The notes under the pieces are model-generated. The model was not told where the DNA came from. It saw nothing but the letters and a program-made list of their open reading frames with translations, and did no database searches. A stretch of DNA of 64,000 nt from Thermoplasmata archaeon (GTDB taxonomy: Archaea > Thermoplasmatota > Thermoplasmata > Thermoplasmatales > GCA-001856825): the NCBI GenBank assembly GCA_021792355.1, contig JAJYUV010000003.1:1-64000 (forward strand). The letters are read 5' to 3'. Shown in pieces: positions 53,122 to 61,592 of this stretch (within the stretch, counting starts at the first letter, position 1; each line of letters opens with the position of its first letter). The translations under genes and the position numbers were made by a program.

Positions 53122-54174
53122 ATGGCCTGGAACAACATCGGCAAGAGAATTGGAATTAGGACAATCCTGTTCCCAGTCTTCGTAGTTGTAGCAATTGTTT
53201 TAGGCCTCGTTCTAGGATTTAAGATAAAAGCGGGTACCTCAATCGTAGCAACATACGGCATCCCGATAGGACTATTCTTCATGATATATCCGGCTATGAC
53301 CAAGGTACGGTTGAATGAGCTGGGAAAGAGCCTCAGGAACGTTAGGACGGTAGGACTAATGGTGCTACTCAACTATGCCATCGCTCCGTTTCTGGTCGCT
53401 GGAATTGCTTATTTTTTCGTCTTTGAAATCTATAGACCCTTGAATCTTATAAGCGCTAATGTTGCATCTCAGATGCTCGTGGGAATCATTCTTCTTGGGG
53501 TTGCCCCTTGTATTGCAATGGTAATGGTCTGGACTGATCTTGCTCACGGTAATCTCCCACTTGGAGTGTCTTTTGTTGCTTGGAACTCAATCATTCAGGT
53601 CATAACAACTCCTTTCTTGGTTTATCTGCTTGCTCGCACTTCCGTGATTGTTAGTCCTGTTCTAATTCTGGAGAGCGTGCTGCTTTACCTCGTCTTACCG
53701 TTGATAGCAGGAATAATGACAAGAAGATTGCTTCGCAAAAAGACCTACTTTTCTCGTGTTTTAAATAAACTTGGGTCAGTACAAACCATAGCACTGTTGT
53801 TTACAATAGTAGTCATATTCTGGGGGGAGGGGTACGGGATAATCGATACGCCATCATTAGTCTGGATGGTTGGGATCGTGATGCTTATCTTCTATTTCCT
53901 GCTATTTCAGACCGGCTATCTAACTTCTAGGAGGCTTGGTCACGACTATCCCGACTCTACTGCGATCGGATTTACGGTATCCGCCAGGGACTTTGAGGTG
54001 AGCATTGCTATTGCCATAGCTGCATTTGCAGTTTACCCTTACGTAGCAATAACTACGGCAATAGGGCCTCTATTGGAGATTCCCTTGATGCTCTTTCTTG
54101 TGTGGGTCCAGCTTGGGAGAGAACAGAGAATAAATACAGCTAAGAAGTTGAGTTCAATGGAGATAGGCAAATGA
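53122..54174 (+). CDS. acr3: ACR3-type arsenite efflux transporter
   Basis: The 350-residue protein has ten predicted transmembrane helices. LLGVAPCIAMVMVWTDLAHG carries the conserved cysteine (C130) essential in ACR3 pumps, and SARDFEVSIAIAIAAF with IGPLLEIPLMLFLVW matches the second signature helix pair. It expels As(III) (or Sb(III)) across the plasma membrane. It starts 5 nt after the DJ-1 gene and overlaps arsR by 4 nt, as in an arsenite-inducible operon. Confidence 0.9.
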   Translation: MAWNNIGKRIGIRTILFPVFVVVAIVLGLVLGFKIKAGTSIVATYGIPIGLFFMIYPAMTKVRLNELGKSLRNVRTVGLMVLLNYAIAPFLVAGIAYFFVFEIYRPLNLISANVASQMLVGIILLGVAPCIAMVMVWTDLAHGNLPLGVSFVAWNSIIQVITTPFLVYLLARTSVIVSPVLILESVLLYLVLPLIAGIMTRRLLRKKTYFSRVLNKLGSVQTIALLFTIVVIFWGEGYGIIDTPSLVWMVGIVMLIFYFLLFQTGYLTSRRLGHDYPDSTAIGFTVSARDFEVSIAIAIAAFAVYPYVAITTAIGPLLEIPLMLFLVWVQLGREQRINTAKKLSSMEIGK

Positions 54175-54536
54175 ACGATGATGCAAACTACTGCAGTATT
54201 AGAAAGATAGAGGAGGTTGACTCGGATAAATATGAGGATTTCTCAAGAATTTTGGGAGTGTTGGGAAACAAAAGCAGGATAGCAATACTAGAGATCATCT
54301 CAAAATATGACAGCGTCTGTTCATGCGAGCTCCAACCGGCAATGGGTCTGCCCCAACCAACTGTTACGGCCCATCTTCTAAAGATGTACGAAGTTGGTCT
54401 CCTAAAGAGGAGGGAGGAGTGGAAATTTAGCTATTATTCCATCAATCCGAAATATGAAAACCTGGTACACCAAATATTAAGAACTAAATCGTCTAACCAA
54501 AAAACGGTTAGTGCACGAAGTTCGATGAGCAAGTGA
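54171..54536 (+). CDS. arsR: ArsR-family arsenic-responsive repressor
   Basis: The 121-residue winged-helix regulator has the metalloid-binding SVCSCELQPAM (C50 and C52) in the helix before the recognition helix PQPTVTAHLLKM. As(III) binding to such thiols releases the repressor from DNA. N-terminal C8 might be a third ligand. It is last in the acr3 operon (ATGA overlap). Likely targets are the palindromes at 52559-52595 and 54757-54773, which share a 12-bp string. Confidence 0.9.
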   Translation: MNDDANYCSIRKIEEVDSDKYEDFSRILGVLGNKSRIAILEIISKYDSVCSCELQPAMGLPQPTVTAHLLKMYEVGLLKRREEWKFSYYSINPKYENLVHQILRTKSSNQKTVSARSSMSK

Positions 54537-54756
54537 GGTTTGTAAAAAATTAAAAGAGGTTACTACCAAAACTCTAAGGTAATACAGTAAAAATCAGTTT
54601 CATAGATGTTAAGTATTAGTTGTGTGGCAATAAACGGACAGCAATTCGAGTAATGGATACATTTTCACCGATATCTTAATCCAACATCGTATGGAACCGT
54701 TTTTGTATCGACTGATCTTTTGTTATATCTGGAAAGTGTTGTATCCTCAAATTGAA

Positions 54757-54773
54757 ATATCATAATGTGATAT
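54757..54773 (+). promoter_or_regulatory. palindromic operator-like site before the ferredoxin pair
   Basis: ATATCA-TAATG-TGATAT (6-bp perfect arms, 5-bp spacer) ends 6 bp before ATG 54780. Its left 12 bases are identical to those at 52566-52577, linking the two transcription units. Confidence 0.6.
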
Positions 54774-54779
54774 CCACAA

Positions 54780-55181
54780 ATGACAACTGCCACCCAAGAT
54801 AAACTCAAAGAAACGGGCAAGAAACTTTGGCACGGAGTCAGTAGGGAGGAATTTGTTTGGTACCCTAAGGTAGACGGTGATATTTGCGATGGCTGTTCAA
54901 TCTGTATCTTGAGCTGCGGAAACTCCGTCTTTAAGTGGAGTATCAGTGATGGGAAACCCCTCGTAGCACTCCCCCAGAACTGCGTATTTGGATGTACTAC
55001 CTGTGGGAAACTCTGTCCACGAAATGCAATTTCATTCCCGGAAGACCCCAAGGTCTTCCTAAGAGCCGCTACGATTAGGTATAAGGTATTCCCAGTAGTA
55101 AAACAAGAGCTTGAAGCGAGGTTAACGAAATTTCCAGACCATGACTTGAGTAAAGGAAGTGAGCACAAATATGGCAACTGA
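54780..55181 (+). CDS. 2x[4Fe-4S] ferredoxin-like protein, copy 1
   Basis: The 133-residue protein has two cluster motifs: C36-x2-C39-x2-C42-x3-C46 and C68-x3-C72-x2-C75-x3-C79, followed by PRNAISFPED. The N-terminal half contains LWHGVSREEFVWYP, shared with the next gene's VWHGISRNEINWHP, so the two are tandem paralogs. The C-terminal 45 residues are helical. It lies next to the arsenic operon with a matching operator, suggesting electron supply for arsenic or redox-stress response. That is inference. Confidence 0.8.
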   Translation: MTTATQDKLKETGKKLWHGVSREEFVWYPKVDGDICDGCSICILSCGNSVFKWSISDGKPLVALPQNCVFGCTTCGKLCPRNAISFPEDPKVFLRAATIRYKVFPVVKQELEARLTKFPDHDLSKGSEHKYGN

Positions 55182-55515
55182 ACTGGCAGTTTGGCACGGA
55201 ATTAGTAGGAACGAGATAAATTGGCATCCTATAATAGATCCCCAAAAGTGCACAGGTTGCGGAATGTGCGTAATAACTTGTGGTGAAAAGAGGAACGTCT
55301 TCGGTTACGATAGAAAGTTAAAAAAAGCAGTAGTTCTAAATCCTGACAACTGCATGGTGGGTTGCAACAACTGTCAGGTATCGTGTCTTTGGGATGCGAT
55401 TTCCTATCCCGAAGATACAAAATATCTAAAGGAGCTCGTCCGTAATATACCAAATGAAATTTTAAAACGCGAACTGAACGACAAATTGGAGACGAACCCA
55501 AGTCTTAAATCGTGA
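55171..55515 (+). CDS. 2x[4Fe-4S] ferredoxin-like protein, copy 2
   Basis: The product has 114 residues from ATG 55171. It has C27-x2-C30-x2-C33-x3-C37 and C61-x3-C65-x2-C68-x3-C72, the same spacing as copy 1, and the same WHG-x-SR-x-E head. It overlaps copy 1 by 11 nt. An in-frame GTG at 55159 would add four residues. Divergence between copies outside the cysteines and motifs suggests that both are maintained, perhaps as a heterodimer. No known enzyme subunit is recognised. Confidence 0.8.
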   Translation: MATELAVWHGISRNEINWHPIIDPQKCTGCGMCVITCGEKRNVFGYDRKLKKAVVLNPDNCMVGCNNCQVSCLWDAISYPEDTKYLKELVRNIPNEILKRELNDKLETNPSLKS

Positions 55516-55757
55516 TTGGTTACAGTTTATTTCCCATCATTATTTACTCAGGAATGGTGAATTCATTTTACCAAAATTGGTAATTCTGGGAAGCCCACTC
55601 AGGATGCTCTCTACGTAGTTTACCCTATAATGAGTAAATGGCATAGGACTGGTAGGGAGATGTAGTTAATAGATATGCTTAACTTTGAGGGATATGTAAA
55701 TAAAAATGGAATAAGATTTCATAAGATTTATTACTTAATTTCTTTATTTTTAAGATT

Positions 55758-55967
55758 ATGCCCAAATTTTCAATATTCATAATGACAATTCTGAGTTTAG
55801 GGATTATTAATATGGGATTGGCAATAGAAGAATACGAGTATATTATAAAAACTCCCATGCCAAATATTACAATGTATTATGTTTCCCCCTTTCCTTATTT
55901 TATCTTATTCTTGGCTCTCTCTGTAATTCTTATTTCAATAAGTATAATATCCCTAATTGCCAAATAG
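55758..55967 (+). CDS. small membrane protein, 69 residues
   Basis: The product has two predicted transmembrane helices (about 4-22 and 44-67) joined by a short loop with YEYIIKTPMPNITMYYVSPF. No family is recognised. A TATA-like GATTTATTAC lies about 28 nt before the ATG. The gene and flanks are distinctly AT-rich compared with most of the window, hinting at recent acquisition. Confidence 0.55.
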   Translation: MPKFSIFIMTILSLGIINMGLAIEEYEYIIKTPMPNITMYYVSPFPYFILFLALSVILISISIISLIAK

Positions 55968-56308
55968 TGCATAGCATTGATAGAAATATATCCCATTTAC
56001 ATTCTGTCGATAAAAATACTGTCAAAATCAATGTCATTAGGCAAATAGGACTTATCATTAATAAATAACTCATTTCCTCTAAAATATATACTTGGTACAG
56101 ACTGAATTAGTAAAGGTTTCACAAAAAGAATAAGATAAAACGATAATATTAACCTGTTCCATAGATTTATTACGCTTTATCCTCATTCTATAGCACGGAG
56201 AGAAAAATATAAGAAGTTTGTACTTTATTAAACGACAAAAATGAGAAGTTTGGTTGCCTAAAGAACGAAAAATTCAAAAAAGTAAGTTTGTATAACACAC
56301 ATTATAAG
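55968..56308. other. AT-rich gene-free stretch
   Basis: No ORF, RNA or repeat was recognised between the small membrane protein gene and tRNA-Lys. The sequence is strongly AT-rich, like the other spacers in 52440-56300. Confidence 0.5.
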
Positions 56309-56382
56309 CGGGCCCGAGGGGATTTGAACCCCTGACCTACTGGTTAAGAGCCGGTCGCTCTACCTGTCTAAGCTACGGGCCC
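56309..56382 (-). tRNA. tRNA-Lys (anticodon CTT)
   Basis: Read on the minus strand, acceptor GGGCCCG pairs with CGGGCCC, discriminator G, T-arm AGGGG/TTCAAAT/CCCCT, anticodon loop CTCTTAA with CTT. The anticodon stem ACCGG/CCAGT has one C-A mismatch at the middle pair (29-41). Everything else pairs normally, so the tRNA is probably functional. CCA is not encoded. Confidence 0.92.
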
Positions 56383-56482
56383 AGCGAAGGTTATTCTTTC
56401 TAAAGCATAAACATTTCCGGGTTCTGGTTGGGGAACTAAGCCATAGTACACGAAAGAAAAGCAGTAGGGCTCTGCGCATAGG

Positions 56483-57655
56483 TCATTCGTTTATGACGTC
56501 TCCCTTACCCAGGATCTCTGCCACTTCCTGTCTAAGAATTTCTTTTGGAATCTCTTCTCCTTTTTTTAGCATTTCTCGAATGCGTGTCTGGCTTATCATC
56601 ATCCTTTCATCTGTGCCGTGCGGGCAAACATTTTCTGAAGTGATTCCCATACATTTCTTACAGTAAAAGGTGTCTTTGAACTTGAGTGGAATTATACCAA
56701 TGTCCATTTCATCGAAAACTCTCTGGGCAGCATAAGGATCGTAATACCCTCCAACACCCGCCTGATCTCTTCCAATAATGTAATGGGTAGCCCCGAAATT
56801 CCTTCTGATTATGGCAAGAAATATCGAAGCTCTAGGACCGGCGTAACGCATTGTTATCGAAAGCGAACCCATCATTGCCTTCTCCAACCTGTGATAATTA
56901 CTCATCAGTGCTTCATAGGATTCCAGTATGACGTTTGCCTTGTAATCCCCCTTCTTCAGCCGACCGACAACGAGATGAATGAATAGTCCATCAATTCCTG
57001 GTATCTCGAGCGACACCTTCTGCAGGTATTCATGCGCGACATGCGGGGGATTTCTGGCTTGATACGCGACAACTCCTTTCCACCCTCTCTTTGTAAATTC
57101 GTCTCTCACTTCCGACGGGTGTTTTTCGTAAGTACCGCCCGGTAATTCTGATTCTCTGAAGACCCTGACTTTCCCTGATATAGCAATATCACCGTAAGAC
57201 TCAAAGAGATCCTGCACATTCGGATGTTTCAATTCTTCTGTCCCATACACAGACTGCGCAAATTCCTTCTTTTGCAGTTTGAACTTTGTCTCAATAGACA
57301 TCGATCCATATGGGCGGTGTTTATGGTCGAGTAAGGCAATCTCGTCCCCTGGCTTTACCTTGTTATCAGTCTGCTGGTCAATCGCGAAGACTATAGGTAT
57401 GGTCCAGGGGAGTCCGTCGAGAAGAGTTCTGTTATGCACGACAGATTTCACCTCCTCCTCGCCCATGAAACCTTCAAGAGGACTGTACGCTCCGTCGGCA
57501 AGTTTTAGGGAATCGTAAAAGAAATCTGTAAAAGGTTCCACTTGAACCATCCCTTTAAGTCCCTCGATGTGTTTTTCTTGATTGTTTAAATCCAACGAGA
57601 CCTTTAGTCTCCCACCATACGGTGTATTGACCATAAAATCGTTAAAGCTTGTCAT
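56483..57655 (-). CDS. sat: sulfate adenylyltransferase (ATP sulfurylase)
   Basis: The 390-residue enzyme has QARNPPHVAHEYLQK (nucleotide-binding QxRNP-HxxH), VVGRLKKGDY, GRDQAGVGGYYDPY and a C-terminal zinc-like cysteine group (FYCKKCMGITSENVCPHG). It makes APS from ATP and sulfate, or ATP from APS and pyrophosphate in sulfur oxidation. No APS kinase or reductase is in the window, so direction and pathway are open. Confidence 0.94.
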   Translation of the reverse strand: MTSFNDFMVNTPYGGRLKVSLDLNNQEKHIEGLKGMVQVEPFTDFFYDSLKLADGAYSPLEGFMGEEEVKSVVHNRTLLDGLPWTIPIVFAIDQQTDNKVKPGDEIALLDHKHRPYGSMSIETKFKLQKKEFAQSVYGTEELKHPNVQDLFESYGDIAISGKVRVFRESELPGGTYEKHPSEVRDEFTKRGWKGVVAYQARNPPHVAHEYLQKVSLEIPGIDGLFIHLVVGRLKKGDYKANVILESYEALMSNYHRLEKAMMGSLSITMRYAGPRASIFLAIIRRNFGATHYIIGRDQAGVGGYYDPYAAQRVFDEMDIGIIPLKFKDTFYCKKCMGITSENVCPHGTDERMMISQTRIREMLKKGEEIPKEILRQEVAEILGKGDVINE

Positions 57656-57749
57656 TACTTTTAATTTTCTATAATTACACTTAATTAGTCTGGTTAACAG
57701 CCAAAAGCATGCGGCAATTCACGTGAAAAATTAACGAAACTTTATCTTA

Positions 57750-58856
57750 ATGGCAAGATTCTCCGCAAAAATGTACCTCGTCTGGTGGGTGGTGTTTTTC
57801 GTTAACCTCCTTCTTTCTGCAGGAATAATGTTGACCTATCTCAGTAGAAGCGACCGCGATAACCAGAGTTCTAGATCCAAAGGAGTGCAGCGGTTTTCAA
57901 CCAGAACCCTCGTAATCGTACCTGTCAAGGGGGTGGATTATGAACTGGAAAAGAACTTGGTCTCTCTGAAAGGTCAGAAGTACGGTCAATTCGAATTGAT
58001 AGCGGTGGTGGATGACGAAACGGATCCTGCAGTTGAGTTCCTGAAAAATGCGGGGGTAAAGTACACGGAATCTATCGAAATATGCACGGAATGTAGCGGA
58101 AAAGTGAGAGCGATTCATTCAGCTCTCGTAAAGTATCCTGATTTTGACCGTTACGTTGTTGCAGATTCGGATATAAGGGTTGAGGATTCGTGGCTTCAAA
58201 ATCTACTGAACCCGTTGTCTGATCCGATTGTGGGCGTAGCCACAACCTTCCCAGTCTTTTTTCCAGAAGGTGGGTTTTGGAGCAAGTTAAAGACGTTCTG
58301 GGGTTTGGTGGGTCAGTCGATGATGGAATCACGGCTGACTAGGTTCGTATGGGGTGGGTCAATGGCGTTCAGGAAAGACTTGATTGATGAAGATGCTTTA
58401 AAACTACTTTCGCACGCTATTTCTGACGACATTGCGATACTCAGAATCGCCAAGAAAAAAGGGCTCAAGGTGGCCTACGTTCCGGAAGCCAGGCCGAGAA
58501 TTTATTCGAAGGATGATTTCCCTACCTTCATGGAATGGTCTAACCGTCAGACTGCCTTTTCGATATATTCAACAAATAAGACATTCGCATTCGGAATGAT
58601 CTATTATTTGGTCTTCATTTACCTATTGATTTCGTCCATCCTGCTCTCAGTTTTTGTTAACTTGCTGTTTGCAGTCTTCCTGTTTCCGTACCTCTACAAT
58701 TCCGTCAGCAGTCTAAAGAAAGTGCCGGTGAAGGTTTGGTATTTTCTTGCGCTAACGTTTATCCTTCCGTTTGTCTACGTCTGGAACCTGATGTCCGGGA
58801 TGACTAGGAAAAGAGTCGTATGGAGAGGGAATCGCTATTCCCTATCAAAGAAGTGA
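57750..58856 (+). CDS. family 2 membrane glycosyltransferase
   Basis: The 368-residue protein starts with a transmembrane helix (about 8-30), then a GT-A domain with VIVPVKGVDYELEKNLVSLKGQKYG, AVVDDETDPA and the metal-binding ADSDIRV (DSD), and ends with two to three helices. It resembles ceramide-glucosyltransferase-like GT2 enzymes that act on lipid acceptors at the cytoplasmic face of the membrane. It is divergent from sat. The sugar and acceptor are unknown. Confidence 0.85.
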   Translation: MARFSAKMYLVWWVVFFVNLLLSAGIMLTYLSRSDRDNQSSRSKGVQRFSTRTLVIVPVKGVDYELEKNLVSLKGQKYGQFELIAVVDDETDPAVEFLKNAGVKYTESIEICTECSGKVRAIHSALVKYPDFDRYVVADSDIRVEDSWLQNLLNPLSDPIVGVATTFPVFFPEGGFWSKLKTFWGLVGQSMMESRLTRFVWGGSMAFRKDLIDEDALKLLSHAISDDIAILRIAKKKGLKVAYVPEARPRIYSKDDFPTFMEWSNRQTAFSIYSTNKTFAFGMIYYLVFIYLLISSILLSVFVNLLFAVFLFPYLYNSVSSLKKVPVKVWYFLALTFILPFVYVWNLMSGMTRKRVVWRGNRYSLSKK

Positions 58857-58906
58857 CTTTGCTCTTCTATGACTTCACTTCTTCACTGTTCCAGACTAAA
58901 TTCAAC

Positions 58907-60589
58907 CTACGCATGCGCAAGTGAACTTACTGAAGTGAACTCTCTTCTCTGCTCTAGTCCGTGTCTCTTGACCTTTGAAATATCTACTCCTTTCTTTCTC
59001 GCTACGTCCTCGACTACTTTCATCATCAGGTAGCCGCCCACGTAAATTATTGCTCCGGTCCCTGCTCGCACTATCATGTTTCCGGCCCCCTCCGCCTTTC
59101 TCCTTGCGGCCATCTTAGCGAGATGTCTGTAAGAGGCATAGTAGACAGCAAGTTCTGCCTCATTGAGTAAATCACTATCAAACTTCTTGGAAGTTATTCT
59201 TCCCATTGGGACGTTTTGCAGAGGAGTTACTGTGAATTCAAACGGTCGTCCGTCATCTATCACAGAGTTGCTGAGCCTGTTTATCATGGCCACAGTATCC
59301 CACAGATCCTGGTCAGTTTCTCCAGGTTGTCCAACCTGAAGCGTAAAGGCAGATCTCCAGTAATATTTCGTCTCGTTGAACACACCTTGCCAGACTATTT
59401 CCTCCCAGCTTCCGTCAACCCCTATTCGTAGCGGCATGGTCTTGTTTGGCATGTGCTTCTTCGCAAGAGTTTCGCTGCCAGTCTCAAGACCTGTCTGAAT
59501 TCCAATCCAGTTGTCGGGACCAGCTTTAATTACACGAGACAATTTTTCCATAAGTTCCGGGAATCCGGATGGAATAGAAATTCTCCCGTGAGTTGGATTT
59601 GTATCCTGGACTCCGGGGGTATCCATCACGTGCTGGAACATTCCAATGAGTTCTTCCTCGTTTGGTCTAAAGAAATTATCGTGTTTGTAACCCCATATAT
59701 CGTCGGAATGAAGCCATACATGTGGATTACCTCCTTTCTTCAAATTTACCTCAATCTCAGCCCTGATCATTTCCGGGGTGTAGTACCTTAGGGGTCTCAG
59801 AGTGACTTCGCAGAAGTCACATCCTATTCCACAACCCCTCATGACCTCGATCATACCCTTAATTGCAGGATTCACAATTGTCGGTATTTCCTCGAGTTTG
59901 GGATACAACTTTCCAGTAAGCCCTCTTGAAAGTATCTTGTCATCCGCCTTGTATTTCCTTGAAAACTTCTCATCGTATTCTGTGTAGCCCTTATAGAACA
60001 GCTTAGGGTCTATGCTGTCGTTTGCTACCTGATCGAATAGTTCTGGGAATATATCGTCAGCCTCGCCAGAGAATGCGTAATCAATTCCTTCGTTGTCAAG
60101 TTCCTGTCTCATCTGAAAGAACTCGAGAACTCCGGGTCCTCCTATTAGGAGCTTCGCCTTTTTTCCCTTTCTTGCTGCATTGATTTTCCTTATGAGTGCC
60201 TCCCATTCTCTTCTTACCCAGGCATAAGGGTCTCCGCCAAATAACACATAGTAGGACATGGTGGTGGGTCCCAGGCCGAGCGGGTCCATGGTACTTACCC
60301 CAATGACCTCGGTATCGTCTTTTATCGCGCTTTCAATGCTCTCATTCTGGGCAACGTAAATGTCTTCCCTCTTGTTTTTTCTGAGCAGAGAGGCCTCCAT
60401 CTTTCTAACTGCGTATGTGGTATGAAGCGGCTGCCCATCGCTCAGCATTGGATATGGCGGTCCTTTAAGAAAATTGAATATGGGAGCGGGAACTTTTGAG
60501 ACTGGTGCACTCGGTAGGAAATCCAGTAAAGGAAAATCCCTGTACCCATACATCAGTGTGTTATCTGAAATCAGTACATATTTGGCCAA
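58907..60589 (-). CDS. B12-binding-type radical SAM protein
   Basis: The 560-residue protein has an N-terminal cobalamin-binding-like region (about 85-200, with VIGVSTMDPLGLGPTTMSYY and LLIGGPGVLEF) and a radical SAM domain with the cluster motif C-GIG-C-DF-C in EVMRGCGIGCDFCEV (about 251-265). A C-terminal extension of about 100 residues follows. Members methylate or rearrange unactivated carbons or carry out tRNA and cofactor chemistry. Its partner genes are not obvious, and the gene is convergent with the glycosyltransferase. Confidence 0.82.
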   Translation of the reverse strand: MAKYVLISDNTLMYGYRDFPLLDFLPSAPVSKVPAPIFNFLKGPPYPMLSDGQPLHTTYAVRKMEASLLRKNKREDIYVAQNESIESAIKDDTEVIGVSTMDPLGLGPTTMSYYVLFGGDPYAWVRREWEALIRKINAARKGKKAKLLIGGPGVLEFFQMRQELDNEGIDYAFSGEADDIFPELFDQVANDSIDPKLFYKGYTEYDEKFSRKYKADDKILSRGLTGKLYPKLEEIPTIVNPAIKGMIEVMRGCGIGCDFCEVTLRPLRYYTPEMIRAEIEVNLKKGGNPHVWLHSDDIWGYKHDNFFRPNEEELIGMFQHVMDTPGVQDTNPTHGRISIPSGFPELMEKLSRVIKAGPDNWIGIQTGLETGSETLAKKHMPNKTMPLRIGVDGSWEEIVWQGVFNETKYYWRSAFTLQVGQPGETDQDLWDTVAMINRLSNSVIDDGRPFEFTVTPLQNVPMGRITSKKFDSDLLNEAELAVYYASYRHLAKMAARRKAEGAGNMIVRAGTGAIIYVGGYLMMKVVEDVARKKGVDISKVKRHGLEQRREFTSVSSLAHA

Positions 60590-60878
60590 ACAATTCGCCT
60601 CTCGTTGTGCAAGGGATTTCGAAACCGTTTATTAATTTTTTCTTGCAATATAATATAAAATAGGCGGTCTAAAGTCAATTATTTGGGTTGGGGCCTTATA
60701 AAGACGAGCTACTCTCATCCTACATAGGTAGTTTGGGAACGCATGAACTTTGGTTGTGTCCCTGACTCAACCAAAACGCTTGGCATCAACCTGATTTTTT
60801 TATATTTATTCAATCTTTTGAGAAGTGTTAGCAAAGGAAGAGGGAAACGCTTTTGATTCCATTTAACTTATAAGGCCT
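60590..60878. other. intergenic region carrying a candidate ncRNA
   Basis: Between the divergent radical SAM and phosphoesterase genes lies a GC-richer island (about 60685-60795) in AT-rich flanks, with a TATA-like box on the left and a T7 run on the right. It is listed separately as a candidate RNA. Confidence 0.5.
60685..60800 (+). ncRNA. candidate structured small RNA
   Basis: TATA-like AATATAATATAAAA (about 60647-60660) lies 26-30 nt ahead of the proposed start. The ends pair (GGTTG 60686-60690 with CAACC 60787-60791, then GCC 60693-60695 with GGC 60782-60784). Inside are a hairpin AGCTAC/GTAGTT around 60708-60734 and a strong 8-bp hairpin TTTGGTTG/CAACCAAA (60749-60756 with 60768-60775, 11-nt loop). 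A T7 run follows. No clear box C/D, H/ACA or tRNA features were found and no open frame explains it. Confidence 0.45.
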
Positions 60879-61586
60879 ATGCGGGTCCTAATCTTCAGCG
60901 ATATACACGCTAACATATATGCGCTGAGAGCACTTCTGAATCTCGAGAGATTTGATGAATCAATATTTCTTGGCGACATAGTCGATTATGGAAGCTCTCC
61001 AGTGGAGACAATAGATGAAGTTAGGGGTGTCTCGAAGTACATAGTTTCTGGCAATCACGATTTTGCCGCTGCATTCAACAAAGACTGTCTCTGTTCTCAG
61101 GAGAATCACGAGCTTTCTGTGTATACGAGGGAAAACATAACTCTGAAAGATCTCGGAGAGGAAGAAATAAGTTTCCTCAAGTCGCTTCCCACTTCCCTGG
61201 ATGTGAAGCTGGACGGCTCTGATTTTCATTTGGTTCACGGTGCCCCTGCGGATTCACTTTATGGATACCTGTATCCCTGGAAGATTTCTAGCGAGCTACT
61301 TAAGGACCCTATGAGTTTCACGCAAGATCCTGGTAATTACCTTGTAGGTCATACCCATTACCAGTTTTTGGTCAATTACGGAGGAAACCTGATAGTAAAT
61401 CCCGGATCATCAGGCCAGCCGAGAGACGGAAATCCTAAGCCGGCATATGCGGTGTTCGATACCGATAATCAGTCATTCGAGTTGAAGAGATTCAATTACG
61501 ACAAGTCCAACCTTAAGTCAGACTTGGCTAAGAGAGTGAAAGACCAGAAGCAGCTTGAAAAACTCTACAAACTTTTCATTCTTTGA
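60879..61586 (+). CDS. YfcE/MJ0936-type phosphodiesterase (calcineurin-like)
   Basis: The 235-residue enzyme has FSDIHANIYAL (with the first metal Asp and His), LGDIVDYGSSP, SGNHDFA, LVHGAPAD and VGHTHYQF followed by NPGSSGQPRDG. This is the complete set for the phosphodiesterase subfamily that includes MJ0936. It is convergent with arcS (6-bp gap). The natural substrate is not known. Confidence 0.9.
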   Translation: MRVLIFSDIHANIYALRALLNLERFDESIFLGDIVDYGSSPVETIDEVRGVSKYIVSGNHDFAAAFNKDCLCSQENHELSVYTRENITLKDLGEEEISFLKSLPTSLDVKLDGSDFHLVHGAPADSLYGYLYPWKISSELLKDPMSFTQDPGNYLVGHTHYQFLVNYGGNLIVNPGSSGQPRDGNPKPAYAVFDTDNQSFELKRFNYDKSNLKSDLAKRVKDQKQLEKLYKLFIL

Positions 61587-61592
61587 ACATCT

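Noticed and set aside
58907..60589. Radical SAM protein as the archaeosine partner RaSEA
   Set aside because: Although near arcS, its length (560 residues) and its N-terminal cobalamin-binding-like region do not match the smaller RaSEA family.
60685..60800. Candidate RNA as a 5S rRNA, tRNA or box C/D RNA
   Set aside because: It lacks the conserved 5S loops, a T-arm, and C/D boxes. The structure is described as unassigned instead.
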